Position numbers and translations under genes: made by a program
Shown here: positions 24,160 to 31,668 of the stretch, one piece after another
Layout of the letters: each line of letters starts with the position of its first letter
Numbering within the stretch: position 1 is the stretch's first letter
DNA from: Larkinella soli
Lineage (GTDB): Bacteria > Bacteroidota > Bacteroidia > Cytophagales > Spirosomataceae
Reading direction: 5' to 3'
NCBI RefSeq assembly: GCF_003703975.1
Contig: NZ_QTJY01000035.1
Location: 1-32,225 of the forward strand
DNA length: 32,225 nucleotides
The notes under the pieces: model-generated
What the model saw: the letters and a program-made list of their open reading frames with translations, nothing else
Databases searched by the model: none
Told to the model about the DNA's origin: nothing

Positions 24160-26304
24160 TCAGGGCTCGGTCGTCCGGTTTCCGTTTTTATCGATGAAGA
24201 TCCACTCGCCATCGAGAAGCACCTTCGCCCGACCGTTCCGGAAGGACAGGGCTCCTTCATAGCTGTAGGGGATGACGAGCCCTCCGCTCTGGTTGATGTA
24301 CCCCCAGCTTCCCCGGAGGTTGACGGCCGCCAGCCCTTCGCTGAACTCTTTGGCATTCTGGTATTTACACCTGATTACCTCGTTCCCCTCCCCATCAAAA
24401 AATCCATAGAGTCCGTTCTTCTCCTTCGGGTGCAGCGTTTTGTCCGCCACCGGCCCGACCGGCGTTTTTGCGGGGACTACCTGCCCGATGCTTTCCTGCG
24501 GTTTTTCCTCGCAGCCAGAAATACATTTTCCCCGGCGGTTGATGGCCATCGGCCGCCCGTTCAGGACGACCCGGGCCTGCCCTTTTCGGAAATTGGAGGC
24601 CCGGTCGAACCGGGGCGGTATTTTCCACTCTCCGTTTGCATCGACATAACCGTACTTACCAGCCCGCTCCTTAATGGCCAAACCTTCCTGCAGGTTCAGG
24701 ACGGGGCCGGTCTTCGGCGGGGCAGCCGGCTCCTTTTTCGGGGCGGCCTCAGTGAGCCGGCCAGCCGTGGGGGCGTTTGCGGTGTCGCGGGGTGGGGTCA
24801 GGGGACCGGAAGGGGTGGGTGACACCGCAGTGCTGTCCGGAGGAGCGGCCGCCGTCGGTTCCGGTTCTTTTCCGACAAACACCCACAGCCAGGCTCCGCC
24901 CAGCACCAGGGCGGAGCCGACGACGGCCACCGCTCCCTTCCGGGCGATCCGGCGGTTTCGGGTCGGCTTCGGGCCGGAGTTGCCGGGTGAAGCCTGGGGC
25001 CGGACTGCCGGTTCGGGGCGGTCTTCGGTCGGAGCGGGCGGTTTCACCTCGCGGATGGTCTGGGTGGAATCGTCGGGACGGACGGGCGGGCGCAACGGTT
25101 TTTCCGGCTTTTTCAGCCGATCGGCCCCGGTGGTTTTAAGGGTGACGGTCGAACTCTCGTCGGGTCCGGCGGAGGCCGGCACCGCATCCGCTTTCATGGT
25201 AATGGTATCAGCGGAAGCCTGCTTTTCTACCGGGCCGTCGGAGACCTCTGCCGGTCTGGCGGGTTCCCCGGCGGACGGTTCCGGCAGAACTTCAGGGTCC
25301 ATCAGGGCGGCTCTCTTCTTGGGGTCCGAGACCGTGGCCGCTTCCACCTCGCGGTCCTGCCGGACGGCTTCCTGCTCGGTCGCGCGCTGGGCGGCTTCCT
25401 TTTCGTGTTCGGCCAGCTCCTCAGCCCGCGACGCGTTGTCGAGTTTGATTTCTTTCAGGCGCAGGTCGTCGATCGAGCGGGCGCGTTCGGCGGCATTTCG
25501 GACCAGACACCGCCGGACGATATCCTGGTAGGGCTGGGGAATCTCCTGCACTTCCTCTTCAGGCAGGGCGCCATTGAGAATCCCGGCGATGATTTCCTGC
25601 TGAGTATTTCCGCTGCTGCGCCGGCCGAAGGGGACTTTCCGGGTATACATTTCATAAATCATGACCCCCAGCGCCCACAGATCGGCGTTGAGTCCCAGCT
25701 TGCCGTTGAGGCCGTACACGTTCGGGGCAAAATGCTCCGGCGACATATACTCGATGGTGCCGATAACATGGCTGCTGGTGGCGTCCGAGCCGTCCAGCAG
25801 GCGGGCGATGCCGAAGTCGGCGATCTTGGCCGTCAGCCGTTCGCCGTCCGAAAGCAGCAGGATATTGTGGGGTTTCAGGTCGCGGTGGACGATGTTTTTG
25901 GAGTGCAGATACCGCAGCCCCTCCATTACGTCCTCGATGAGAACGCCCAGGACCTGCCGGGGCGGATCGCTTTTGATGAACTCGGTGAGCGGCCCGGCGT
26001 TGGCAAACTCGAGGATACCGACCTGGTAGCGAATGGGCTCCCCATGAATATCATGCCCTGAGATAACCTCATAAGCCTCGATGTGCTCGATCAGGTTCTC
26101 GTGACGGTATTTTTTGATCCGCCGGATTTCGTTGTTGACGTTGTATTTGCTCGACCAGTCGCCTTTGTAGAATTTGAGGGCGACCCAGATCTGGTCTTCG
26201 GTATCATAGGCTTTGTACACATCGGCAAAACCACCTTTTCCGATCAAATCCCGGGGGTGTTCGTACTGATACCGCTTCTTTAGTGCTTCGATGCTTATTT
26301 CCAT
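24160..26304 (-). CDS. Transmembrane Ser/Thr protein kinase with WG repeats
   Basis: A 714-residue kinase. The Hanks-type domain covers about residues 15-275: glycine loop IGKGGFADVY (21-30), Lys44 in VALKF, HRDLKPHN (140-147) and DFG (163-165), all intact. A charged Ala/Glu-rich linker (275-455) contains three Thr-x-Thr-type motifs, TITMK, TVTLK and TQTIR, which may be autophosphorylation or FHA-docking sites. One TM helix lies at about 457-477. The extracytoplasmic end carries WG repeats (about 545-714: GKYGYVDANGEW, GLYGFFDGEGN, GSWGYINQSGG, GEWIFIDKNGN), a sensor-like beta domain. It is likely the PpkA counterpart that controls T6SS firing, balanced by the PP2C gene upstream in the operon. 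Confidence 0.9.
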   Translation of the reverse strand: MEISIEALKKRYQYEHPRDLIGKGGFADVYKAYDTEDQIWVALKFYKGDWSSKYNVNNEIRRIKKYRHENLIEHIEAYEVISGHDIHGEPIRYQVGILEFANAGPLTEFIKSDPPRQVLGVLIEDVMEGLRYLHSKNIVHRDLKPHNILLLSDGERLTAKIADFGIARLLDGSDATSSHVIGTIEYMSPEHFAPNVYGLNGKLGLNADLWALGVMIYEMYTRKVPFGRRSSGNTQQEIIAGILNGALPEEEVQEIPQPYQDIVRRCLVRNAAERARSIDDLRLKEIKLDNASRAEELAEHEKEAAQRATEQEAVRQDREVEAATVSDPKKRAALMDPEVLPEPSAGEPARPAEVSDGPVEKQASADTITMKADAVPASAGPDESSTVTLKTTGADRLKKPEKPLRPPVRPDDSTQTIREVKPPAPTEDRPEPAVRPQASPGNSGPKPTRNRRIARKGAVAVVGSALVLGGAWLWVFVGKEPEPTAAAPPDSTAVSPTPSGPLTPPRDTANAPTAGRLTEAAPKKEPAAPPKTGPVLNLQEGLAIKERAGKYGYVDANGEWKIPPRFDRASNFRKGQARVVLNGRPMAINRRGKCISGCEEKPQESIGQVVPAKTPVGPVADKTLHPKEKNGLYGFFDGEGNEVIRCKYQNAKEFSEGLAAVNLRGSWGYINQSGGLVIPYSYEGALSFRNGRAKVLLDGEWIFIDKNGNRTTEP

Positions 26305-26315
26305 AGCACAGGCGG

Positions 26316-27056
26316 TTAACCGACAGGAATCAGGTAAAATGAAAAATTATCGCGGGTATTGCGGTAACAACGTTCGAACAGGGCGTCGAACTTGGTCCGG
26401 TGGTCGGTCTGGGTATCGCCCAGGATGTCCTCGAGCAGTTCATCGGTGATTACTTCCAGCACGCCGTCGGTGCAAAGAAAAAAGTAATCGCCGGCCTGAA
26501 TATCCCGCCGGATCTCCACATCAACCTGGGCGGGTTCGGCGGTTCCGGTCAGGCAGCGGAGGATGACGTTCCGTTGGGGGTGCTTCTGGGCCTGGTGGGG
26601 AGAAAGTACGCCCTGTCGAACCAGTTCCTCAACCAGTGAATGATCTTCGGTCCGGAACAGAATGCGGCCCTGTCGGACCTGGTAGACCCGGCTGTCACCG
26701 CACCAGCCGATGGTGCAGCCCCCGGCGTGAAAGGCCGCCAGGGTGAGGGTGGTGCCCATGCCCACGCTTTCGGGATGGGCGAGCTGAAATGCCGAAAGGG
26801 CCTGCTCGGCATAACGGACGGCCGCCGTGATGTATCCCGCATCGACCTGCCACACGGGATTATCCCGAAAATACAGGCTGACGCTCTCACAGACCAGCCG
26901 GGAGGCTTCCTCGCCCTTACTGGACCCGCCGACGCCGTCACAGACCAAAAAAAGCCGGGTGTCCGGACCGGCCTCCGCCGGTACTGGAAAGATGTGGTCC
27001 TCATTGTTGGCACGGCCCCCGATGTCCGATACCCCAAAAGCGGATAACAGCTTCAT
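26316..27056 (-). CDS. PP2C-type protein phosphatase, T6SS regulator
   Basis: A 246-residue PP2C family Ser/Thr phosphatase. Metal-binding motifs are all present: RANNEDH with Asp20, VCDGVGG with Asp40, the GMGTTL motif, CGDSR, CTDGV with Asp197 and the final NTRDN with Asp near 236. It would reverse the kinase's phosphorylation of T6SS partners, as PppA does in Pseudomonas. It lies 11 bp before the kinase gene and 6 bp after the lipoprotein gene. Intact and standard in length. Confidence 0.93.
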   Translation of the reverse strand: MKLLSAFGVSDIGGRANNEDHIFPVPAEAGPDTRLFLVCDGVGGSSKGEEASRLVCESVSLYFRDNPVWQVDAGYITAAVRYAEQALSAFQLAHPESVGMGTTLTLAAFHAGGCTIGWCGDSRVYQVRQGRILFRTEDHSLVEELVRQGVLSPHQAQKHPQRNVILRCLTGTAEPAQVDVEIRRDIQAGDYFFLCTDGVLEVITDELLEDILGDTQTDHRTKFDALFERCYRNTRDNFSFYLIPVG

Positions 27057-27062
27057 GATCGA

Positions 27063-27866
27063 CTATTTTACAGGTGGTGCTTCCCCCGGGGTCTGTTTCA
27101 TCGCCTGGACGAGCTGCTGGGTGGCCCGGGTGACGAACCGCTCCAGATAATCCGGCCGGTTTTGTTCCGGAGGCCCGCTCCGGGCCGTCGATGCGGCCCG
27201 CTGCAGGCTGCCGTCCGACTGGATTTCGTAAGGACAGCCCTCCAGACAGGGGACGTAGTTGAAAAGATACGACCCCAGAACCTGATTCGTGCGGATGTGA
27301 ATGAGTTTGAACTCCACTTGCCCGCCGTAGAGGGTAATGTTGTTCTTCGGGTCCGGGATTTCCTTTTCCACTTCCCCCGATTTCTTTTGCTGGTAGTATT
27401 TACTGGTGATGTACGGAATCCGCGTGTTCAGCTTCACCAGTTCCAGAATCAGGTCCGTATCGGTCAGGCCGTTCACGGTGGTGTAGTCGATGTCTCCGGC
27501 TTTCCGCAGCACTTCATTGAACAACGTCCGGTCACGGACGTTGAAACCGGCCCGGAACAATTGTTTCTCGATAGCGTTGCAGACGATAGTTTCCGTCTCC
27601 GAAGGGACGGCGCCGGACCGGCTGTCGCGGTCTTCCCGGGCAGCCACCGGATTGCCCGGCGCGGCTTTTTCGTAGAGGGACGCCCGCAGGACGATCTTGG
27701 GATTGGGCGAATTTTTCAGAAACTGTGCCAGCGACTTTTTGCTGTACAGTTCAGGAGGGCGGGCCGCAAACCGTACGACGGCTTTGTTGCTGGTGCAGCC
27801 GGTCAGTGCAAACAGGCCGAGGCTGAAGCTGACCCAGAGTGTCAAGCGGATTAGGGTTCGGCACAT
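27063..27866 (-). CDS. T6SS-associated lipoprotein, unknown family
   Basis: A 267-residue lipoprotein with lipobox LTGC (Cys24). The mature part begins with a short basic region, then SKKSLAQFLKN and PKIVLRASLYEK, and continues with an alpha/beta region around ETIVCNAIEKQLFRAGFNVRDRTLFNEVLRKAG, loosely like CsgG-type or similar assembly lipoproteins. It is the first gene of the lipoprotein-phosphatase-kinase operon. In Pseudomonas the kinase pathway of T6SS starts with the lipoprotein TagQ, and this may be an analogous sensor, but no sequence relation is claimed. Confidence 0.78.
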   Translation of the reverse strand: MCRTLIRLTLWVSFSLGLFALTGCTSNKAVVRFAARPPELYSKKSLAQFLKNSPNPKIVLRASLYEKAAPGNPVAAREDRDSRSGAVPSETETIVCNAIEKQLFRAGFNVRDRTLFNEVLRKAGDIDYTTVNGLTDTDLILELVKLNTRIPYITSKYYQQKKSGEVEKEIPDPKNNITLYGGQVEFKLIHIRTNQVLGSYLFNYVPCLEGCPYEIQSDGSLQRAASTARSGPPEQNRPDYLERFVTRATQQLVQAMKQTPGEAPPVK

Positions 27867-27905
27867 GGTAATGTGGGGTGGAAGGTTCGGATTCGTTGAC
27901 GACGT

Positions 27906-28568
27906 TCAGACCCACTTGTTCCGGTAGGCGATAGATAGAGCCTCGGCGCGGGTGTGAACCTGAAGTTTCTGGTAGATGTTCTCGATGTGCTTGCGTACGG
28001 TCTGGCCGCTGATGAACAGTTTCTCGCTGATTTGCAGGTGCGTCAGGCCCGCAGCCAGGTTTTCCAGGATTTCGATTTCCCGGTTGGTCAACTGAAAATT
28101 ACGGGGCTTCAACAGTTCTTCGGGTTCGGGCTTCTGGCCGACCGACAGTTTCTTGACGATGTCCAGCGTTCGCCGGGCGATGCTGGACGACATGGGCGCT
28201 CCGTTGTTGACCACATCCTCGATGGCATTGACCAGTTGGGAGGGGCGCTCGTCTTTCAGCAGATAGCCGGAAGCGCCGGCGCAGATGGCCTCGAATACTT
28301 TTTCGTCATGATCGAATATCGTCAGCATGATGACCCGGATCTGGGGGTATAGGCGAACCACTTCCGCCGTGGTTTTGATCCCGTCGATATCATCCATTTC
28401 GATGTCCATCAGAACGACTTGGGGCTGCCGGCCGGGCAGCAGGGCCAGGAGTTCCCTCCCGCTTCGGGCCGTCAAAATCACCTCGACCTCATCGAAATGA
28501 GCCAGCTTTTCCTTCAGACTGGTCAGCAGATGGGGCTGATCATCAACCAAAGCAAGTGTGATTCCCAC
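27906..28568 (-). CDS. NarL/LuxR-type response regulator
   Basis: About 220 residues from GTG 28568; an ATG at 28640 would add 24 residues and lies inside operator D and the histidine-kinase gene. The receiver domain starts right at the GTG (GITLALVDDQ, acidic pair Asp9-Asp10), with phospho-acceptor Asp55 in LMDIEM and Lys105 in LLKDE. The C-terminal HTH (about 158-220) is a LuxR/NarL fold: LTNREIEILENLAAGLTHLQI, TVRKHIENIYQKLQVHTRAEA. It is most likely the DNA-binding partner of the histidine kinase upstream, and a candidate for binding the four palindromes. Confidence 0.92.
   Translation of the reverse strand: MGITLALVDDQPHLLTSLKEKLAHFDEVEVILTARSGRELLALLPGRQPQVVLMDIEMDDIDGIKTTAEVVRLYPQIRVIMLTIFDHDEKVFEAICAGASGYLLKDERPSQLVNAIEDVVNNGAPMSSSIARRTLDIVKKLSVGQKPEPEELLKPRNFQLTNREIEILENLAAGLTHLQISEKLFISGQTVRKHIENIYQKLQVHTRAEALSIAYRNKWV
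28568..28568 (-). other. Preferred GTG start of the response regulator
   Basis: The codon GTG at 28566-28568 gives V-G-I-T-L-A-L-V-D-D, the usual start of a receiver domain. The ATG at 28640 is inside the palindrome at 28631-28650. If that palindrome controls this gene, the start must be downstream, and the 62-bp gap to the GTG matches the 53-71 bp gap at the other copies. Confidence 0.6.
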
Positions 28569-28629
28569 CGGATGAAAGGGATTAAAGGTTGAAAACTGTG
28601 GGCAAACTAGAGGATTGTCCCTCAAAATA

Positions 28630-29526
28630 CTATACGGCATTTGCCGTATTTTCCGTCTCGAACGGCACGGTCACCATCACGGCGGTTTTCCATCGGAACG
28701 GCTTTTTGGGAACGGTCGGAAGCGGCAGGACCGGTGCTTCCCACCCGGTTGGCGATACGGTTTCACCGGAAGACCGGATCGTCAGGTCTCCCCCCAGTTC
28801 GCTCGTCCGCTGGCGGAGGCTGTGCAGGCCGACCCCGTTGCTGGCTTCGGCCGGGTCGAACCCCTGGCCGTCATCCATGATCTGCAGGTGCAGCCCGCCG
28901 GTGGGAGATGAGAGAATACCAATAAAAAGACGGGAGGCTGCCGCATGCCGCAGGACATTCGTGACGGCTTCCTGAACGATCCGAAACAGGTTGAGGGCCT
29001 GCTCGGACGACAACTGAACGGAAAGATCTCCTTCGGTATCGACCTGATGGCTGAGGTGATCCCAGATGGAAAGGTATTTGTTAAGATAATCGCGCAGGTG
29101 ATCCACGAACTGCTGCACGGTCAAATTGGTCTGGTGCATCACCCACACTGTCTCCCGCAGCACCTGCATGGTTTCCCGGGTGGACTGACAGAGGTCCTCC
29201 ACCTGCTGCCGGGAAGTAACATGGCCATTCCGGCTCATGTCGAGCATGATCAGATCTAGGGAGTGGACCAAATACATCAGTTTGGAACCGACGCAATCGT
29301 GCAGGTCCCGCGCCAGCCGCTGGCGCTGATGGCGGAGTTCAGACGTTAGCAGTTCATTCTGAAGAGCTCTCTGGCAGGAGAAAACTAATTGAACAGCTAT
29401 TTTTTCCCTGCGATTTCGGGCCTGTACAAAACGAGCCTGACGAATTGATTTCACATAGCGAATTAGCACTTCTGAAACCAGCAGGTTAAGCATCACAATC
29501 AGACAGAGGGTAGGGAACTCATTCAT
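28630..29526 (-). CDS. NarL-family sensor histidine kinase
   Basis: A 298-residue sensor kinase. One TM segment is seen at the N-terminus (about residues 6-24). The dimerisation/phosphoacceptor helix carries His76 in RLARDLHDCVG, the HisKA_3 pattern of DegS/NarX-like kinases. The ATPase domain follows: the N-box with Asn190 in QEAVTNVLRHA and the G-box DDGQGFD (218-224). The C-terminal residues ENTANAV are encoded by the operator palindrome. It is transcribed ahead of its response regulator. The input domain is minimal, so the signal it senses is unknown. Confidence 0.9.
   Translation of the reverse strand: MNEFPTLCLIVMLNLLVSEVLIRYVKSIRQARFVQARNRREKIAVQLVFSCQRALQNELLTSELRHQRQRLARDLHDCVGSKLMYLVHSLDLIMLDMSRNGHVTSRQQVEDLCQSTRETMQVLRETVWVMHQTNLTVQQFVDHLRDYLNKYLSIWDHLSHQVDTEGDLSVQLSSEQALNLFRIVQEAVTNVLRHAAASRLFIGILSSPTGGLHLQIMDDGQGFDPAEASNGVGLHSLRQRTSELGGDLTIRSSGETVSPTGWEAPVLPLPTVPKKPFRWKTAVMVTVPFETENTANAV
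28631..28650 (-). promoter_or_regulatory. Operator palindrome, copy D, within the histidine-kinase 3' end
   Basis: ATACGGCA-TT-TGCCGTAT is a perfect inverted repeat at 28632-28649 inside the 20-bp core. It overlaps the histidine-kinase stop (TAG at 28630-28632), so the last codons of the kinase encode the operator. It lies 62 bp before the response regulator GTG, which suggests an internal promoter and autoregulation of the regulator gene. Confidence 0.82.
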
Positions 29527-30085
29527 AATATTTCCTTTTTTGGATAGTCAAATAAGTGCATACATACGCTTTAAAGACTGATCGATTCCAATATCTCCAG
29601 TCTCAATCAGCAGGCAGGCTTACCCGATTTTTCATGTATTCAGGTTGCCTGTTTTATAGAAATGAAAGTTAGAGAGAATAAAATAATTCACTCTGTGAAC
29701 GCTTTTCATCATATATTATAAACGGACGTATTTTTGGCCGACTACTCAAAGGTCCACATCGAAAACAAAAAAATAAAGCGTGAAACTACCTGAATGCACA
29801 GGGTAATTCTCCTTCTTTCCTTCGGTTGTCCCTTCGATCCTGAACCGAAAATAGTCTTTAGCAAGCTTACTAAAGAAAATCTAGTCTTATCTGAAAAGAG
29901 AAGACCCGCGAAATTCCTTCGCAAGGGCAACCCGTCAAAATAGAGACCTCAATTGGTCCTGGGGACAAATATTTATAAAGCCATTATTCTCACATCAAGG
30001 ACTCTGCGAAGATGGGCGGATTTACATCTTGATGCAATCCCACAAATGCGGTATATTGGTAAACCTACCTCTTTGCTTTTGAAAG
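29527..30085. other. AT-rich intergenic region
   Basis: No gene is convincing here. The base composition drops sharply in GC compared with the T6SS block. A 20-bp imperfect palindrome, CTTTAGCAAGCTTACTAAAG (one mismatched pair), lies at 29856-29875. A degenerate match to the operator family (CACAAATGCGGTATAT, near 30041-30056) lies about 30 bp before the LuxR gene start at 30086. Confidence 0.55.
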
Positions 30086-30882
30086 ATGAAAATAAGAAGG
30101 GAACTTCCTGAGGAGCCTGCAATAAATGAATTTCTTAAAATTGTTGGTGGGTACTACTCTCCCATTCGTGATGATTACTATGAAAATATTTTTCAAAAAC
30201 ATCCCATATTAAAGGGAATAGCCAGCATTGGGCCCAACTTTTATATGATTGGCGATGCCAAAAGGCTCCAATATTTACATGTAAGTGATACCTGCCAGCA
30301 AATTATTGGCTATACGTCTCAGGAAATCATGGAGGAGGAATGGAAATTCCAATTCCAGAAAGTGCATCATGAAGATCTTCAACAGTGCTTGGAGATGAGC
30401 CAAACTGCATGGTCTTTTCTAAAAGAGCTTCCACCGCAGGAGCAACTTAAATACGTTTGTAATTTTTATTACCGGGCGGTTAGAAAAGATTTAACTACTA
30501 TAAAAGTCCAACACCAGGTAGGTAATCTGGAAATAGACGCAGATGGAAGGATATTACTTGTTTTTATTATAATAACCGACATCTCTCATCTTGATTTTTC
30601 TACAGAGGTAAAGCTTGCAATAGTAAATACGGAAGAAAATACTTGTCTTTTATCAAATCATAGAAAGACTTCCCTATTAGAAAAAGAGATAATCCTTTCT
30701 CGAAGGGAATCGGAAATTTTAAATTTATTTCAACAGGGATGACTAGCCGTGAGATTGCCGATCATTTATCTATTAGCTATCACACTGTTAGGACTCATCG
30801 GAAAAATATTATGGCAAAGTTAGAGAAGAGAACCACGCCAGAACTAATTCATTTCACTCTGTCCCATGGCTTAATAACATAA
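30086..30882 (+). pseudogene. PAS-LuxR transcriptional regulator split by a one-base frameshift
   Basis: The first frame (30086-30742, 218 residues) holds a PAS-like sensor domain (about residues 45-170: YLHVSDTCQQIIGY, HHEDLQQ, LVFIIITDIS) and the start of a LuxR HTH (LSRRESEILNLFQQG). It then stops at TGA 30740-30742. One base out of phase, from ATG 30739 to 30882, the HTH continues seamlessly: MTSREIADHLSISYHTVRTH, then KNIMAKLEKRTTPELIHFTL. A missing G in the GGG run at 30736-30738 would restore a 265-residue protein. ATG and TGA overlap (ATGA), so reinitiation could still make the 47-residue HTH half. It is AT-rich, unlike the T6SS genes. It may be a sequencing error, a decayed gene or a real split. 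Confidence 0.72.
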
Positions 30883-31148
30883 AACCTGCATATTCCTACT
30901 ATTAGAAAAATAAACCATCATTTTCAAAATAAATGCTACAAATAACAAGTCCTTTTAATAAAATTGGATGACCATAAAACGACACATCATTGATATAATG
31001 AATAATAGATGCAATCATTTAAAAGCCATCTACTCACTAGCAAAAAGCTGACATCTCTAAAGAGTTGCAGGGGCAGCCTTAAATGGCAACGCTGTTACAG
31101 AGCATCGCTCATACTGTACTTCAACACAGCTCAATATCGAGTTCTTAG

Positions 31149-31581
31149 CCCTTCTGTGAACAAGGACAATTCACAGCAAAATCAACTTTGGCTATGCTTC
31201 CAAGTACTGGTTCAAGCAGAGTCAGTATTGCCATTGGTTGCGAATCAGACACTGCGATGGACGTCTTCAAATTTACATTAATCACCTCTGATCTTGAAAG
31301 CCTTGCACCTTTCGCGAAATGCGGCACAAACGATCTGTTAGAGCACGTCCGAGGACTTTTTTACAACTTAATCGAAACTCCGATTGCCTCTGGTCTGCTT
31401 TACCCGTTTAATAGGCTTTCTATTGAATCGATGATTGCTGGGGCGGATATGGCCCTGAGCTCCGCCTCGGTAGTTAGCAACAGTCTACGTATGCAGGCAC
31501 TTAGATTTTAAGGGTAGGACCTGTGTAAGGCTTCATCAAAAGGTTATCCGGCAAAGACTGGAATACGTTTCTGAACGCTGA
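31149..31581 (+). pseudogene. Possible degenerate coding sequence, unrecognised
   Basis: One plus-strand frame is open from 31149 to the stop at 31509-31511 (…SLRMQALRF). After a one-base shift at the TTTTAA run it continues as KGRTCVRLHQKVIRQRLEYV to a stop at 31579-31581, which reads like a genuine C-terminus. A hairpin terminator follows 42 bp later. No start codon or family is convincing. A remnant gene with at least one frameshift is the best guess; composition is intermediate. Confidence 0.28.
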
Positions 31582-31623
31582 TTTCACTTGGATTAGTCCA
31601 AAAAGCATTCATTTACCAAGCAG

Positions 31624-31668
31624 AAAGCGGTCCCGACTTAAAATGAGTTGAGGCCGCTTTTTCGTTTT
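31624..31668 (+). terminator. Probable rho-independent terminator
   Basis: A stem AAAGCGG (31624-31630) pairs with CCGCTTT (31654-31660). Additional pairs extend the stem inward, the loop is AT-rich, and TTTTCGTTTT follows. It could end the degenerate gene that stops at 31581. Confidence 0.55.

Noticed and set aside
29742-29930. 62-codon minus-strand open frame in the AT-rich gap
   Set aside because: Short, low-complexity, no family features and no regulatory context; typical of chance frames.
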